Below are positions 9,844 to 17,893 of a DNA stretch of 64,000 bases, piece after piece. Under the pieces are notes generated by a model that saw only the letters and a program-made list of their open reading frames with translations, searched no databases and had not been told where the DNA came from. The position numbers and the translations under genes are program-made. Where the stretch lies: positions 46,363-110,362 of the forward strand of contig DATKRO010000088.1 in assembly GCA_035532115.1 (NCBI GenBank), given 5' to 3'. This DNA comes from Acaudatibacter sp035532115 (GTDB lineage Bacteria > Pseudomonadota > Alphaproteobacteria > Caulobacterales > Caulobacteraceae). The stretch's first letter is position 1. Each line of letters opens with the position of its first letter.

Positions 9844-11795
9844 GCGCCGAGCGTCGGTCCCAGCGCCGCCTTCAGAGGACCGAGCCAGGGCTCGAAGCGG
9901 CGCCAGTCATCGAGACCACTGGTGAAGATCGGCTGGCGGACCTGCTCGGAACTTGGCGTGGCGACCGGCCGCGGGTTCTCGAAGAAGCGCAAGCTGGCCG
10001 GATCGAACGCCAGACCGAGATGGGCGGAGAGGCGCCGGACCTCGCGCTGCGGGTCGGCCACCAGGGCCTCGTAGAAGATGCGGCACACCCGCCCCGGCAG
10101 CACCTGGTCCACATGGGCCATCAGGTCGACGTAATCGGCGTAGTAGCGGCCGAGATCGGTCAGGTCGTAGGCGAAGTCGAACCCTCCGGCGAAGTGCTGC
10201 CGGTAGGCCGAGAGGCAGCAGGCGAGCGGGTGGCGGCGCACGTCGATGATGCGGGCGTTGGGGAGCATCAGGTGGATGAGGCCGACGTGGAGGACATTCC
10301 AGGGCGCCTTGTCGGTGAACCGCGGGCGGCCGAGCCGCCGGCGCGGGCGGGTGCGCTCCAGATAGTCGCGCCCAAGCCTCGCGAAGTCCTGCGGGCCGAG
10401 TGCGGCGAGTTGATCGGGATAGACGCCCGGCAGCCGGCCCACGGCGTCGGCCATGGCCTGGACATCCATCAGCTCCTGGACGCCCTCGACCTCGCCGTGG
10501 CTGGCGAGGATCTGGTCGACCAGCGTCGAGCCCGAGCGCGGCAGGCCGACGATGAAGATCGGATCGGCCGCCTCGAACCCCCACCCCTCCCGCTCGGCGA
10601 AGAAGGCCGGCGTGAACAGCGCCTTGCACCGCGCCACGAAGGCGCTCGTCGCGTCGGGGTCGTAGGCGCGGCCGGCGCGCACCAGGGCGTTACCGCTGCG
10701 ATAGTGCTCGAACGCCTCGCCATGGCGTCCCGCATCCTCGCTCGCCTTGCCAAGGGCAAAGTGCAGATGGCCGCGGTCGGCCGGCCCCAGCTCGCCCGCG
10801 AGCCGCGCCGCCATGGCCGCACGCGCCTCGGCGCTGAATCGGTGCGCCTTCAGATTGGCGAGGCTCCACCAGGCTTCGGCCACCGCCGCATCGAGCGCCA
10901 GGCAGCGTTCGTAGGCCGCCACGGCCTCGTCCCGGCGGCCGAGCGTGCGCAGGCCATGGCCGTGCAGCAGCCACGCCTGCGGCTGATCGGGAAAGCTCTC
11001 CAGCACCGCCGCGGTGATCTCGGCCGCGCCGGCATAGTCGCCCATCTCGGCAAGGAGCGCGGCTCTCGTCATATGGCAGCGATTGTCGAGCTGGCCGCGC
11101 GCCGCGAGCCGGTCGAGCTGGGCGAGGGCCTCGCCATGCCGGCCGGCGCGGTGCAGCGCGAGGGCGTGGGCCTGGCGGGCAAGCGCGAGGCCGGGCGCCC
11201 GCTCCAGGCAGAACGAGAGCACCGCCAGCGCGGCGTCGAGGCGCCCCTGGCGGGCCAGCACCTCGCCCATCAGATGCGCCGCCGTCATGGAGGCAGGGTC
11301 ACGCTCCAGCATCGCCCGCAGGTCCTGCTCGGCTGCATCCAGTCGGCCCTCGGCCAAGGCTTCGGCCGGGCCGCGCAGCCGCGCCTCGGGCAGGGCGGCG
11401 CACAGCATCCGGTCATAGGCGCCCTGCGCGCTCTGGAAGTCGCCGCCGACGAGGCGGATGTCGCCGAGAAGCCGCCACGCGCCGGCAAGATCGGGATTGA
11501 GCGCCGCCGCCCGCGCCAGCGGCGCCGCCGCCTCGCGGCTGCGTCCCAGATCGACGAGCAGCCGCGCCCACTCGTAGAGCGCCGGCCAGGGCGTGGCGTG
11601 GCTGGCCGCGAGCGGCGCCAGCACCGCTGCGGCCGCCTCCAGCTTGCCCTGCGCCCGCAGCGCCGAACCAAGCACGGTCTGGACGTCCGGGCTGTCGGGA
11701 AAGTCTCGCAGCAGCGCGCGCGCCAGCGCCTCGGAGCGCGCCGGATCGCTCGCCAGGGCGCCGAGCGCGTCTTTCAGCGTAGCCGAACCCGCCAT
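9816..11795 (-). CDS. TPR-repeat sulfotransferase family protein
   Basis: A 659-aa protein with the same plan as its convergent neighbour: about 12 TPR units (residues ~1-390) followed by a sulfotransferase domain. The phosphosulfate loop is FIVGLPRSGSTLVDQIL and the later conserved segment is RIIDVRRHPLACCLSAYRQHF. The start chosen is ATG 11795 (MAGSATLKDALG). Upstream in-frame sequence runs through a terminator hairpin and is low complexity, so it is unlikely to be translated. The stop codon lies inside the neighbour's minisatellite. Substrate unknown; candidates are surface glycans or secreted proteins. The two genes are diverged copies rather than a recent duplication. Confidence 0.87.
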   Translation of the reverse strand: MAGSATLKDALGALASDPARSEALARALLRDFPDSPDVQTVLGSALRAQGKLEAAAAVLAPLAASHATPWPALYEWARLLVDLGRSREAAAPLARAAALNPDLAGAWRLLGDIRLVGGDFQSAQGAYDRMLCAALPEARLRGPAEALAEGRLDAAEQDLRAMLERDPASMTAAHLMGEVLARQGRLDAALAVLSFCLERAPGLALARQAHALALHRAGRHGEALAQLDRLAARGQLDNRCHMTRAALLAEMGDYAGAAEITAAVLESFPDQPQAWLLHGHGLRTLGRRDEAVAAYERCLALDAAVAEAWWSLANLKAHRFSAEARAAMAARLAGELGPADRGHLHFALGKASEDAGRHGEAFEHYRSGNALVRAGRAYDPDATSAFVARCKALFTPAFFAEREGWGFEAADPIFIVGLPRSGSTLVDQILASHGEVEGVQELMDVQAMADAVGRLPGVYPDQLAALGPQDFARLGRDYLERTRPRRRLGRPRFTDKAPWNVLHVGLIHLMLPNARIIDVRRHPLACCLSAYRQHFAGGFDFAYDLTDLGRYYADYVDLMAHVDQVLPGRVCRIFYEALVADPQREVRRLSAHLGLAFDPASLRFFENPRPVATPSSEQVRQPIFTSGLDDWRRFEPWLGPLKAALGPTLGAYPSPPRAS

Positions 11796-11831
11796 GGCGC
11801 TGTCGTCTTCGCCCCGACGTCCGGCCGCAAC

Positions 11832-11865
11832 AAAAAACTCGCGGAGCGATGGGCCGCTCCGCGAG
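11832..11865 (-). terminator. Rho-independent terminator of the TonB receptor gene
   Basis: A perfect 11-bp inverted repeat (11838-11848 with 11855-11865, CTCGCGGAGCG and its complement) around a 6-base loop. Read on the minus strand it is followed immediately by six T residues (11837-11832). It lies 45 bp past the stop of the TonB receptor gene, so it should end that transcript before the sulfotransferase gene at 11795. Confidence 0.85.
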
Positions 11866-11910
11866 AGGCGGGGGGAACAATCATCCGAACGGGGCGGCGC
11901 GCCGCGCGGC

Positions 11911-14625
11911 TCAGAACTTGACGTGGAATCCGGCGTAGACCTGGGTGCCGTTGTCATAGACGGCGCGCACCTGGGTCGGATTGGCGGCATAGTACTTCAG
12001 CAGCGTGTTGGTGAGGTTGAGCGCATCGACGCTGAAGGTGACGTTGCGCGTGACGTTGAAGTTCGCCGAGGCGTCCAGTTCACCGTAGCCCGCCTGGGTC
12101 TCGTCCGCGCCCCGATCGAGACCGACGAAGTAATGCGAGCGGTAGGTGTAGGCGAGCCGCACGTTCACCCACTTGATCTCGTAGTAGCCGACGAGGTTGT
12201 AGGTGACCTTGGAAGTGCCCACGAGTGCATTGCCGTTGGCGTCATGGTCGTCGATGTAGGTGAAGTTCGCCTGGAAGCCGAAGTTGTACGGCAGGGGCTG
12301 CTGGACCTGCAGCTCGACCCCCCTGACCATCCCCGTCGTATTCGCCGGCGAGGAGATCGTGTACGTCGCAAACACCGGACTGCCGGGCTTGGACAGGAAT
12401 TGGTCCTGATAGACCGCGCGGTGGTTGCCGAAGGTGACGTAGGACGAGAGATCGTCGTAGAAGACGCTGACGGCCGCCACCGACGTTGGCATGTAGTACC
12501 ACTCCAGCGCCGCGTCGTAGACCGCCGCCTTGATCGGCTTCAGGTTCGGATTGCCGCCGTTGCCGGTAAGCGTGAGATCGGTAAGCGTCACGGTGCCGCC
12601 CAGCGCGCTGTAGTCCGGCCGCGACATGGTCTCGGCCGCCGACACGCGAAGCAGCAGGTTCCTGCGCAGGTCAAAGGTCAGATTCGCGCTCGGCAGCGCG
12701 TCGAAATAATCATGCCGCACGTGATCGACGTAATAGGGGCCGAAAGCTGAACTCAGGACATCGCCCTGATGCAATCCGCTTGGGTCCGAGGTGTTGGCGA
12801 AAGCGTTCTCCTGGGTCTCGACCAGGCGCACACCGAAGTTACCGCGCCAGCCCTCCCCGCTGACGCGCGCCATCACATAGCCCGCGTAATCGTTTTCCTG
12901 CACCTTGAACGAACCGGGCCAGTAATAGTTGAGCGGCTGCACGATCGAAGAGAGCGGTCCGTGAACTCCGTCCTTGATGCTGTTGAGGATGCCGACGATC
13001 GTTGACGGGTTGCCGGCGATGGGAATCAGCAGGCCGGGGATGCCGAGCGCGCCGGCGTTGAAGCCGCCGGGATAGGGGACGGGATTGGTCGCCGAGAACG
13101 GCATCGGCGGGCTGGTCCAGCAGGCGCCGTTGGCGCCCAGCGAGCAGCCGCGGTCCCAGCCGTCCACCTGCCGGGTGTGCTGCGCCCCACGCACGCCGAA
13201 CAGCACGTCCCTGAAGACGCCGTCGTCCAGCGCATAGTCGCCATCGACCTTGCCGTAGATCTCCTTGTCCTTGGCCGTGAACGCCTCGTTCCAGGCCCAG
13301 TCATTGGCGAGTCCCACCGGGCTGGAGGCACTGATGTTGGTCGGCGTCACCTGCCAGCCGTTGCCGGAGGGCTGGTAGGACACCCCCGTCGGCGCATCGA
13401 CTTCGAAGGACGGCGAACCGTTGGTCTGGCCCTCGCCCTGGGTGTAGCCGACCTGGCCGCTGAGGGTGAGGTGATCGGTGGCTTCGAACTTGCCGTCGAG
13501 ATTGACATAGGAGGTGTAGGCGTCCGAACCAGGGCGCACGATGTTGTCGACCACGATGCCGTCGACCGGCTTGCCGGCGGGATTGAGCAGGGGCCACACG
13601 GCCGAGGTCAGGGTGTTGTTCCTGACCGTGAAGCTCGTCGGGAGATTGTTGCCGAGCTCGTTGGCGCCCCAATACATGTAGTTGTCGTTGACGTTGCTCG
13701 CCTTGAGCTTCGAATAGAAGCCGTCGAGGTTGAGCTGCAGGCGCTGGCTCGGGCGCCACTCGACGTCGAAGTGACCGCCATAACGCTTGCGTTCCTGCTG
13801 GAACAGGGTCGAGCCGATCAGCGTCGGCGCCTGCACCCCGACCAGCGTCGGGTTGGCGGCGCCGATCGGCATGGCCGACGTGATGCCTGTGTAGCCTAGC
13901 GTCTCCTGGCCAAAGCGCTCCAGGGTGCGGTCCTCGTAGAAGCCCTGCACCGAGACCCCGATAGTGTCGTCCGGATCGTGCCAGGCCACGGTGGCGTTGG
14001 CCCACGGCTCGACTTCCTTGCGCAGGCTATTGTAGGCGCCTTCCAGCGTGCCTTCGAAGGTGAACTGCTTGCCATAGTCGAGGGCGTTGGGCGTGAGCAG
14101 GTCGACCACGCCGGCGACGCCGCCCTCGAGCAGCGAAGCGTCCTGGGTCTTGTAGACGATGGTCGACTGCACGATCTCGGCCGGCAGCAGGGTGAAGCTG
14201 ACGCTGCGGCCCACGGTCTGGAACTGGTCCAGGATGAACCAGTCGCCGGTGGCGATCGAGTGGCCGTCGACAGTCACCTGGGTAAGGCTGGGCGAGGTGC
14301 CGCGGATGCTGACGCGGTCGTTCTCGTCGAAGCCGCCCTCGCCGCTCGCCGCCGATTCGGTGTTCACCCCCGGCAGCCGCTGCAGCGCATCGGCGACGTT
14401 CTTGTCGGGGAGTTTTCCGATATCCTCGGCCGAGATCGCTTCGACCTGGTCGGTGTTTTGACGCTTGATGGCGATGGCGCGCTGCAGAGACTGCCTGATG
14501 CCGGTGACCACGACCTCGGTGGCCGTGCTCGTCGACGTGTCGGTGGCCGCCAGCGCCGGCGCGGCGGCGATGACGACGGCCGCGATGCTTGCCGAACCCA
14601 GAAGGATTCGCCTGCGCAAGGTCAT
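11911..14625 (-). CDS. TonB-dependent receptor (Xanthomonas/Caulobacter type)
   Basis: A 904-aa outer-membrane active transporter. A signal peptide (about 1-26, ending APALAA) precedes a TonB-box-like TEVVVTG (36-42). The plug domain contains EDIGKLPDKNVADALQRLPG and VSIRGTSPSLTQVTVDG, then a 22-strand barrel ends in YAGFHVKF with the usual terminal aromatic. The motif set is that of the TonB-Xanth-Caul subfamily, often used for oligosaccharide import. It is divergent from the GlcNAc operon across a region of repeated ACCAAT elements, so uptake of chitin oligosaccharides is the natural inference. ATG 14625 has a strong AAGGGGAG ribosome site. A terminator follows at 11832-11865. Confidence 0.93.
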   Translation of the reverse strand: MTLRRRILLGSASIAAVVIAAAPALAATDTSTSTATEVVVTGIRQSLQRAIAIKRQNTDQVEAISAEDIGKLPDKNVADALQRLPGVNTESAASGEGGFDENDRVSIRGTSPSLTQVTVDGHSIATGDWFILDQFQTVGRSVSFTLLPAEIVQSTIVYKTQDASLLEGGVAGVVDLLTPNALDYGKQFTFEGTLEGAYNSLRKEVEPWANATVAWHDPDDTIGVSVQGFYEDRTLERFGQETLGYTGITSAMPIGAANPTLVGVQAPTLIGSTLFQQERKRYGGHFDVEWRPSQRLQLNLDGFYSKLKASNVNDNYMYWGANELGNNLPTSFTVRNNTLTSAVWPLLNPAGKPVDGIVVDNIVRPGSDAYTSYVNLDGKFEATDHLTLSGQVGYTQGEGQTNGSPSFEVDAPTGVSYQPSGNGWQVTPTNISASSPVGLANDWAWNEAFTAKDKEIYGKVDGDYALDDGVFRDVLFGVRGAQHTRQVDGWDRGCSLGANGACWTSPPMPFSATNPVPYPGGFNAGALGIPGLLIPIAGNPSTIVGILNSIKDGVHGPLSSIVQPLNYYWPGSFKVQENDYAGYVMARVSGEGWRGNFGVRLVETQENAFANTSDPSGLHQGDVLSSAFGPYYVDHVRHDYFDALPSANLTFDLRRNLLLRVSAAETMSRPDYSALGGTVTLTDLTLTGNGGNPNLKPIKAAVYDAALEWYYMPTSVAAVSVFYDDLSSYVTFGNHRAVYQDQFLSKPGSPVFATYTISSPANTTGMVRGVELQVQQPLPYNFGFQANFTYIDDHDANGNALVGTSKVTYNLVGYYEIKWVNVRLAYTYRSHYFVGLDRGADETQAGYGELDASANFNVTRNVTFSVDALNLTNTLLKYYAANPTQVRAVYDNGTQVYAGFHVKF

Positions 14626-14684
14626 GGTGCTGCTCCCCTTCGGACCGCCCTCGCGGGGCGTCCGTCCCCTCAAGTCCATTTCCA

Positions 14685-14809
14685 TACCAATCCGAGCCTT
14701 CCGACGCCAATCGGCGGTCCTGAGCCTGGATTTTCACCAAGCTGTCACCAATGCCATATCAAATGCAAGCCAAAATTAGCACCAATCGCGTACCAATCAT
14801 TTATTGGTA
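14685..14809. promoter_or_regulatory. Operator/promoter region with repeated ACCAAT boxes
   Basis: This AT-richer stretch lies between the divergent TonB receptor and GntR genes. It contains ACCAAT at 14686, 14747, 14781 and 14792, and the inverted ATTGGT at 14803. The last two form a perfect palindrome, TACCAAT-N5-ATTGGTA (14791-14809). The 14781 and 14792 boxes are 11 bp apart, one helical turn. ATTGGTAT-like half-sites resemble those bound by NagR/DasR-type GntR repressors. I infer that the adjacent GntR protein binds here and controls both directions. Confidence 0.6.
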
Positions 14810-14890
14810 TGCAAATGGTCTGGTTGTGTGGCACAAACGCAGCGGGCCGGCCGATGGGCGTCGGGACGGGGCGGGACAAGGATCGGTGGC

Positions 14891-15637
14891 GTGACGTCGT
14901 TTTCCGAAGTGATCGGCGCTCTGGACGAGCAGGGGCGCGCGCCGCTCTATCAGCAGCTGCAGCGGGCGCTGCGCGACGCCATCGCCGACAGCCGCCTGGC
15001 GGCCGACGAGGCGCTGCCGCCGGAGCGGGATCTGGCCGAGGAGTTCAAGGTCTCGCGAATCACCGTGCGCAAGGCGCTCGACGCCCTGGTGGGCGAGGGC
15101 CTGCTCACCCGCCGCCAAGGCGCGGGAACCTTCGTGGCCTCGCGGGTCGAGAAGAGCTTCTCCAAGCTCTCGTCCTTCACCGAGGACATGATCTCGCGCG
15201 GCCGGCGCCCGGAGAGCGTCTGGCTCAGCCGCTCGTCCGGCCAGGTGACCCCCGAAGAGTCGCTCACCCTGGGCCTCAGCCCCGGCGCCCTCGTCTACCG
15301 CTTCAACCGCATCCGCTATGCCGACGGCTCGGCCATGGCGGTGGAATATTCCACCGTGCCCGGCTTCTGCCTGCCTTCCGAGAGCGCGGTGGAAGAATCG
15401 CTCTACGAGGCGCTCGACAAGCACGGCGCGCGGCCGGTGCGGGCGCTGCAGCGGCTGCGCGCCATGCTGTTCACCGCCGAGCGCGCCCGCCTGCTGGGGG
15501 TGCCCGACGGCTCCCCGGGCCTCCTGATCGAGCGGCGCGGCTTCCTGCGCGACGGGCGCGTGGTGGAACTCACCCAGAGCTACTATCGCGGCGACGCCTA
15601 TGACTTCGTCGCCGAACTCAACACCGGCGCTTCCTAG
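14891..15637 (+). CDS. nagR: GntR/HutC family transcriptional regulator of the GlcNAc operon
   Basis: A 248-aa repressor with an N-terminal winged helix (about 18-85: PLYQQLQ, PPERDLAEEFKVSRITVRKAL, QGAGTFVA) and a C-terminal UTRA effector domain (about 105-245), the layout of NagR/DasR/PhnF proteins. In relatives GlcN-6-P or GlcNAc-6-P releases the protein from DNA. GTG 14891 is chosen because AAGGA lies 8 bp upstream; an in-frame TTG at 14804 lies inside the palindromic operator and has no ribosome site. It heads the co-directional nag operon, and repeated ACCAAT boxes upstream are the likely binding sites. The nagR name is inferred from context. Confidence 0.88.
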   Translation: MTSFSEVIGALDEQGRAPLYQQLQRALRDAIADSRLAADEALPPERDLAEEFKVSRITVRKALDALVGEGLLTRRQGAGTFVASRVEKSFSKLSSFTEDMISRGRRPESVWLSRSSGQVTPEESLTLGLSPGALVYRFNRIRYADGSAMAVEYSTVPGFCLPSESAVEESLYEALDKHGARPVRALQRLRAMLFTAERARLLGVPDGSPGLLIERRGFLRDGRVVELTQSYYRGDAYDFVAELNTGAS

Positions 15638-15656
15638 GCCCCCGGAGACCTTCAGC

Positions 15657-16712
15657 GTGACTCCCAGCGACGTTCAGCCAGCCGCTGCGGCGCCGACCCG
15701 GATGGCGCGCGAGGCGGCCGAGGCGCCGGCGGCGGTGCGCCGCTTCCTGGCCGGGAACGATGCGAGCCTGCGCGACCTGGCCGACAGCCTGCGACGCACG
15801 CCGCCGCGGGCGGTGCTCACTCTGGGCCGCGGCAGCTCGGACAACGCCGCCACCTTCGCCCGCTATCTCGTCGAGACGCGCCTGGCGATCATGACGAGCT
15901 CGGCCGCGCCGTCGGTCGCCTCCCTCTACGACGCCGCCCCGGCCATCGAGGGGACGCTGGTCCTCGTCATCTCCCAGTCCGGACGCAGCCCCGACCTGCT
16001 GGCGGCGGCGCAGGCGGCGCGGTCGGCCGGCGCCAGGGTCGTCGCGCTCGTCAACGACGCGGCCTCGCCGCTGGCGGAGCTGGCGCACGCCGTCGTGCCG
16101 CTGCTGGCTGGACCGGAACTCGCCGTCGCCGCCACCAAGTCCTTCATCGTCTCGCTGGCGGCCATCGCCAAGCTCGTCGCCGCGTGGGGCGATGACCGCG
16201 CGCTGCTCGCCGGCCTCGACGGCCTGCCCGAGCTTTTGGAGCGCGCCTGGACGCTCGATTGGAGCCAGGCCCTGCCGCCGCTGCAGGGCGTCAGCAGCCT
16301 CTATGTGCTCGCCCGCGGCGTCGGCTACGCGGTCGCGCAGGAGGCCGCGCTGAAGCTGAAGGAGACCTGCGGCCTGCATGCCGAGGCGTTCAGCGCCGCC
16401 GAGGTGCGGCACGGGCCCATGGCCCTCGTCGGGCCGGGCTTTCCGGTGCTCGCCTTCGTGCAGGACGACGAGACGCGCCCGGGCGTGGAGGCGGCCGCGG
16501 CCCTGGCGGCGGCGCAGGGCGCGCCGGTGCTCCAGGTCGGCGGAACGGCGCCGGCGGGCGTGCTTCGCCTGCCGACGCTGCCGGCCTGCCCGGTGCTCGA
16601 GCCGATCGCCTTCGCCTCGAGCTTCTATCGGCTGGCGGACGAACTCGCCCGGGCGCGCGGCTTCGATCCGGACCGGCCGCCGCATCTGGCCAAGATCACC
16701 GAGACCACCTGA
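15657..16712 (+). CDS. nagB-II: SIS-domain glucosamine-6-phosphate deaminase (NagB-II type)
   Basis: About 351 aa with two SIS domains, related to the isomerase half of GlmS but lacking its glutaminase domain. Visible motifs are TRMAREAAEAP near the start, GRGSSDNAA, VISQSGRSPDLL (phosphosugar-binding Ser cluster), then GRGVGYAVAQEAALKLKETC and AEAFSAAEVRHGPMAL in the second domain. Such proteins convert GlcN-6-P to fructose-6-P plus ammonia and replace classical NagB in many proteobacterial nag operons. GTG 15657 has GGAG 10 bp upstream; an ATG at 15600 inside nagR is the alternative. Its stop overlaps the nagA start (TGATG). Confidence 0.9.
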   Translation: MTPSDVQPAAAAPTRMAREAAEAPAAVRRFLAGNDASLRDLADSLRRTPPRAVLTLGRGSSDNAATFARYLVETRLAIMTSSAAPSVASLYDAAPAIEGTLVLVISQSGRSPDLLAAAQAARSAGARVVALVNDAASPLAELAHAVVPLLAGPELAVAATKSFIVSLAAIAKLVAAWGDDRALLAGLDGLPELLERAWTLDWSQALPPLQGVSSLYVLARGVGYAVAQEAALKLKETCGLHAEAFSAAEVRHGPMALVGPGFPVLAFVQDDETRPGVEAAAALAAAQGAPVLQVGGTAPAGVLRLPTLPACPVLEPIAFASSFYRLADELARARGFDPDRPPHLAKITETT

Positions 16713-17893
16713 TGGACCAGGCGCTGGTGAACGGCCGCGTAATGACCGACCGGGGCCTGGCCGAGGGGCTGGCGGTGCGGCTCGCGGGCGAACGCATCGC
16801 AGCCATCGGCGCCCGCGCCGAGGTGTCGGTGGGCGCCCGGGTCCGCGATCTCGGCGGCGCGCTGCTTCTGCCCGGGTTCATCGACACCCAGGTGAATGGC
16901 GGCGACGGGCTGCTCTTCAACGAGGCGCCCACCGTCCAGACCATCGCCCGCATCGGCGCGGCGCACCGGCGCTTCGGCACCACCGGCTTTTTGCCGACCC
17001 TGATCAGCGACGATCTTTCCATCGTTCGCGAGGCGATCGCGGCGACGCGTCAGGCGATCGCTTCGGGCGTCCCCGGCGTGCTCGGCCTGCATATCGAGGG
17101 ACCGTTCCTCAGCGCCAGCCGCAAGGGCATCCACGACGCCAGAAAGTTCCGCCGCACCGACGAAACCTCGTTCGCTCTGCTGACCTCGCTGGAGAGCGGG
17201 CGCACCCTCGTCACCCTGGCGCCCGAGGCGACGAGCCCGGAACTGATCGCGCGGCTGGTCGGGGCGGGTGTGGTGGTCTCGGCCGGCCACAGCAACGCCT
17301 CCTACGCCGCGACGCGCGTCGCGCTCGACCATGGGCTCAGCGGCTTCACCCACCTCTTCAACGCCATGTCGCCGCTGACCAGCCGCGAGCCCGGCGTGGT
17401 CGGCGCGGCCCTGGAAGACCAGCGCGCCTGGTGCGGCGTCATCGTCGACGGCGTCCACGTCGATCCGGTGGTGCTGAAGCTCGCCCTGCGCCTGCGCCCG
17501 CACGCCCGCTTCAACCTGATCAGCGACGCCATGCCCTGCGTCGGTTCGGACCAGACCGCCTTCGATCTGCAGGGCCGGACCATCACGGTGCGCGACGGCG
17601 CCTGCTACGACGCCCAGGGCACCCTGGCCGGGTCGGCGCTCGACATGGCGAGCGCGGTGCGCAACGCCCAGCGCCTGCTCGGCCTCGATCTCGCCGACGC
17701 CGCGCGGATGGCCAGCCGAAACCCGGCGGAGTTCCTGGGCCTCGACCACGAGCGCGGCCGCATCGCCCGCGGCTGCCACGCCGACCTCGTGCTGCTCGGC
17801 GACGGCCTCGAGGTGCTCGACACCTGGATCGCCGGCAGGGCGGCCTCGGAGGCGACGGCGCCCACCCGCGGCGCCTCGCATTCGCATGGCTAG
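16712..17893 (+). CDS. nagA: N-acetylglucosamine-6-phosphate deacetylase
   Basis: A 393-aa amidohydrolase that deacetylates GlcNAc-6-P to GlcN-6-P, supplying the SIS deaminase upstream. The catalytic barrel shows LPGFIDTQVNGGDG, HIEGPF (H127, E129), GHSNA (H193), THLFNAMSPL (H214) and LISDAM with the catalytic Asp at about 272. These positions parallel the metal ligands and base of E. coli NagA. The start ATG overlaps the preceding stop, and the last 8 bp overlap the hexosaminidase gene, so translation is probably coupled. Length is normal for the family. Confidence 0.95.
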   Translation: MDQALVNGRVMTDRGLAEGLAVRLAGERIAAIGARAEVSVGARVRDLGGALLLPGFIDTQVNGGDGLLFNEAPTVQTIARIGAAHRRFGTTGFLPTLISDDLSIVREAIAATRQAIASGVPGVLGLHIEGPFLSASRKGIHDARKFRRTDETSFALLTSLESGRTLVTLAPEATSPELIARLVGAGVVVSAGHSNASYAATRVALDHGLSGFTHLFNAMSPLTSREPGVVGAALEDQRAWCGVIVDGVHVDPVVLKLALRLRPHARFNLISDAMPCVGSDQTAFDLQGRTITVRDGACYDAQGTLAGSALDMASAVRNAQRLLGLDLADAARMASRNPAEFLGLDHERGRIARGCHADLVLLGDGLEVLDTWIAGRAASEATAPTRGASHSHG

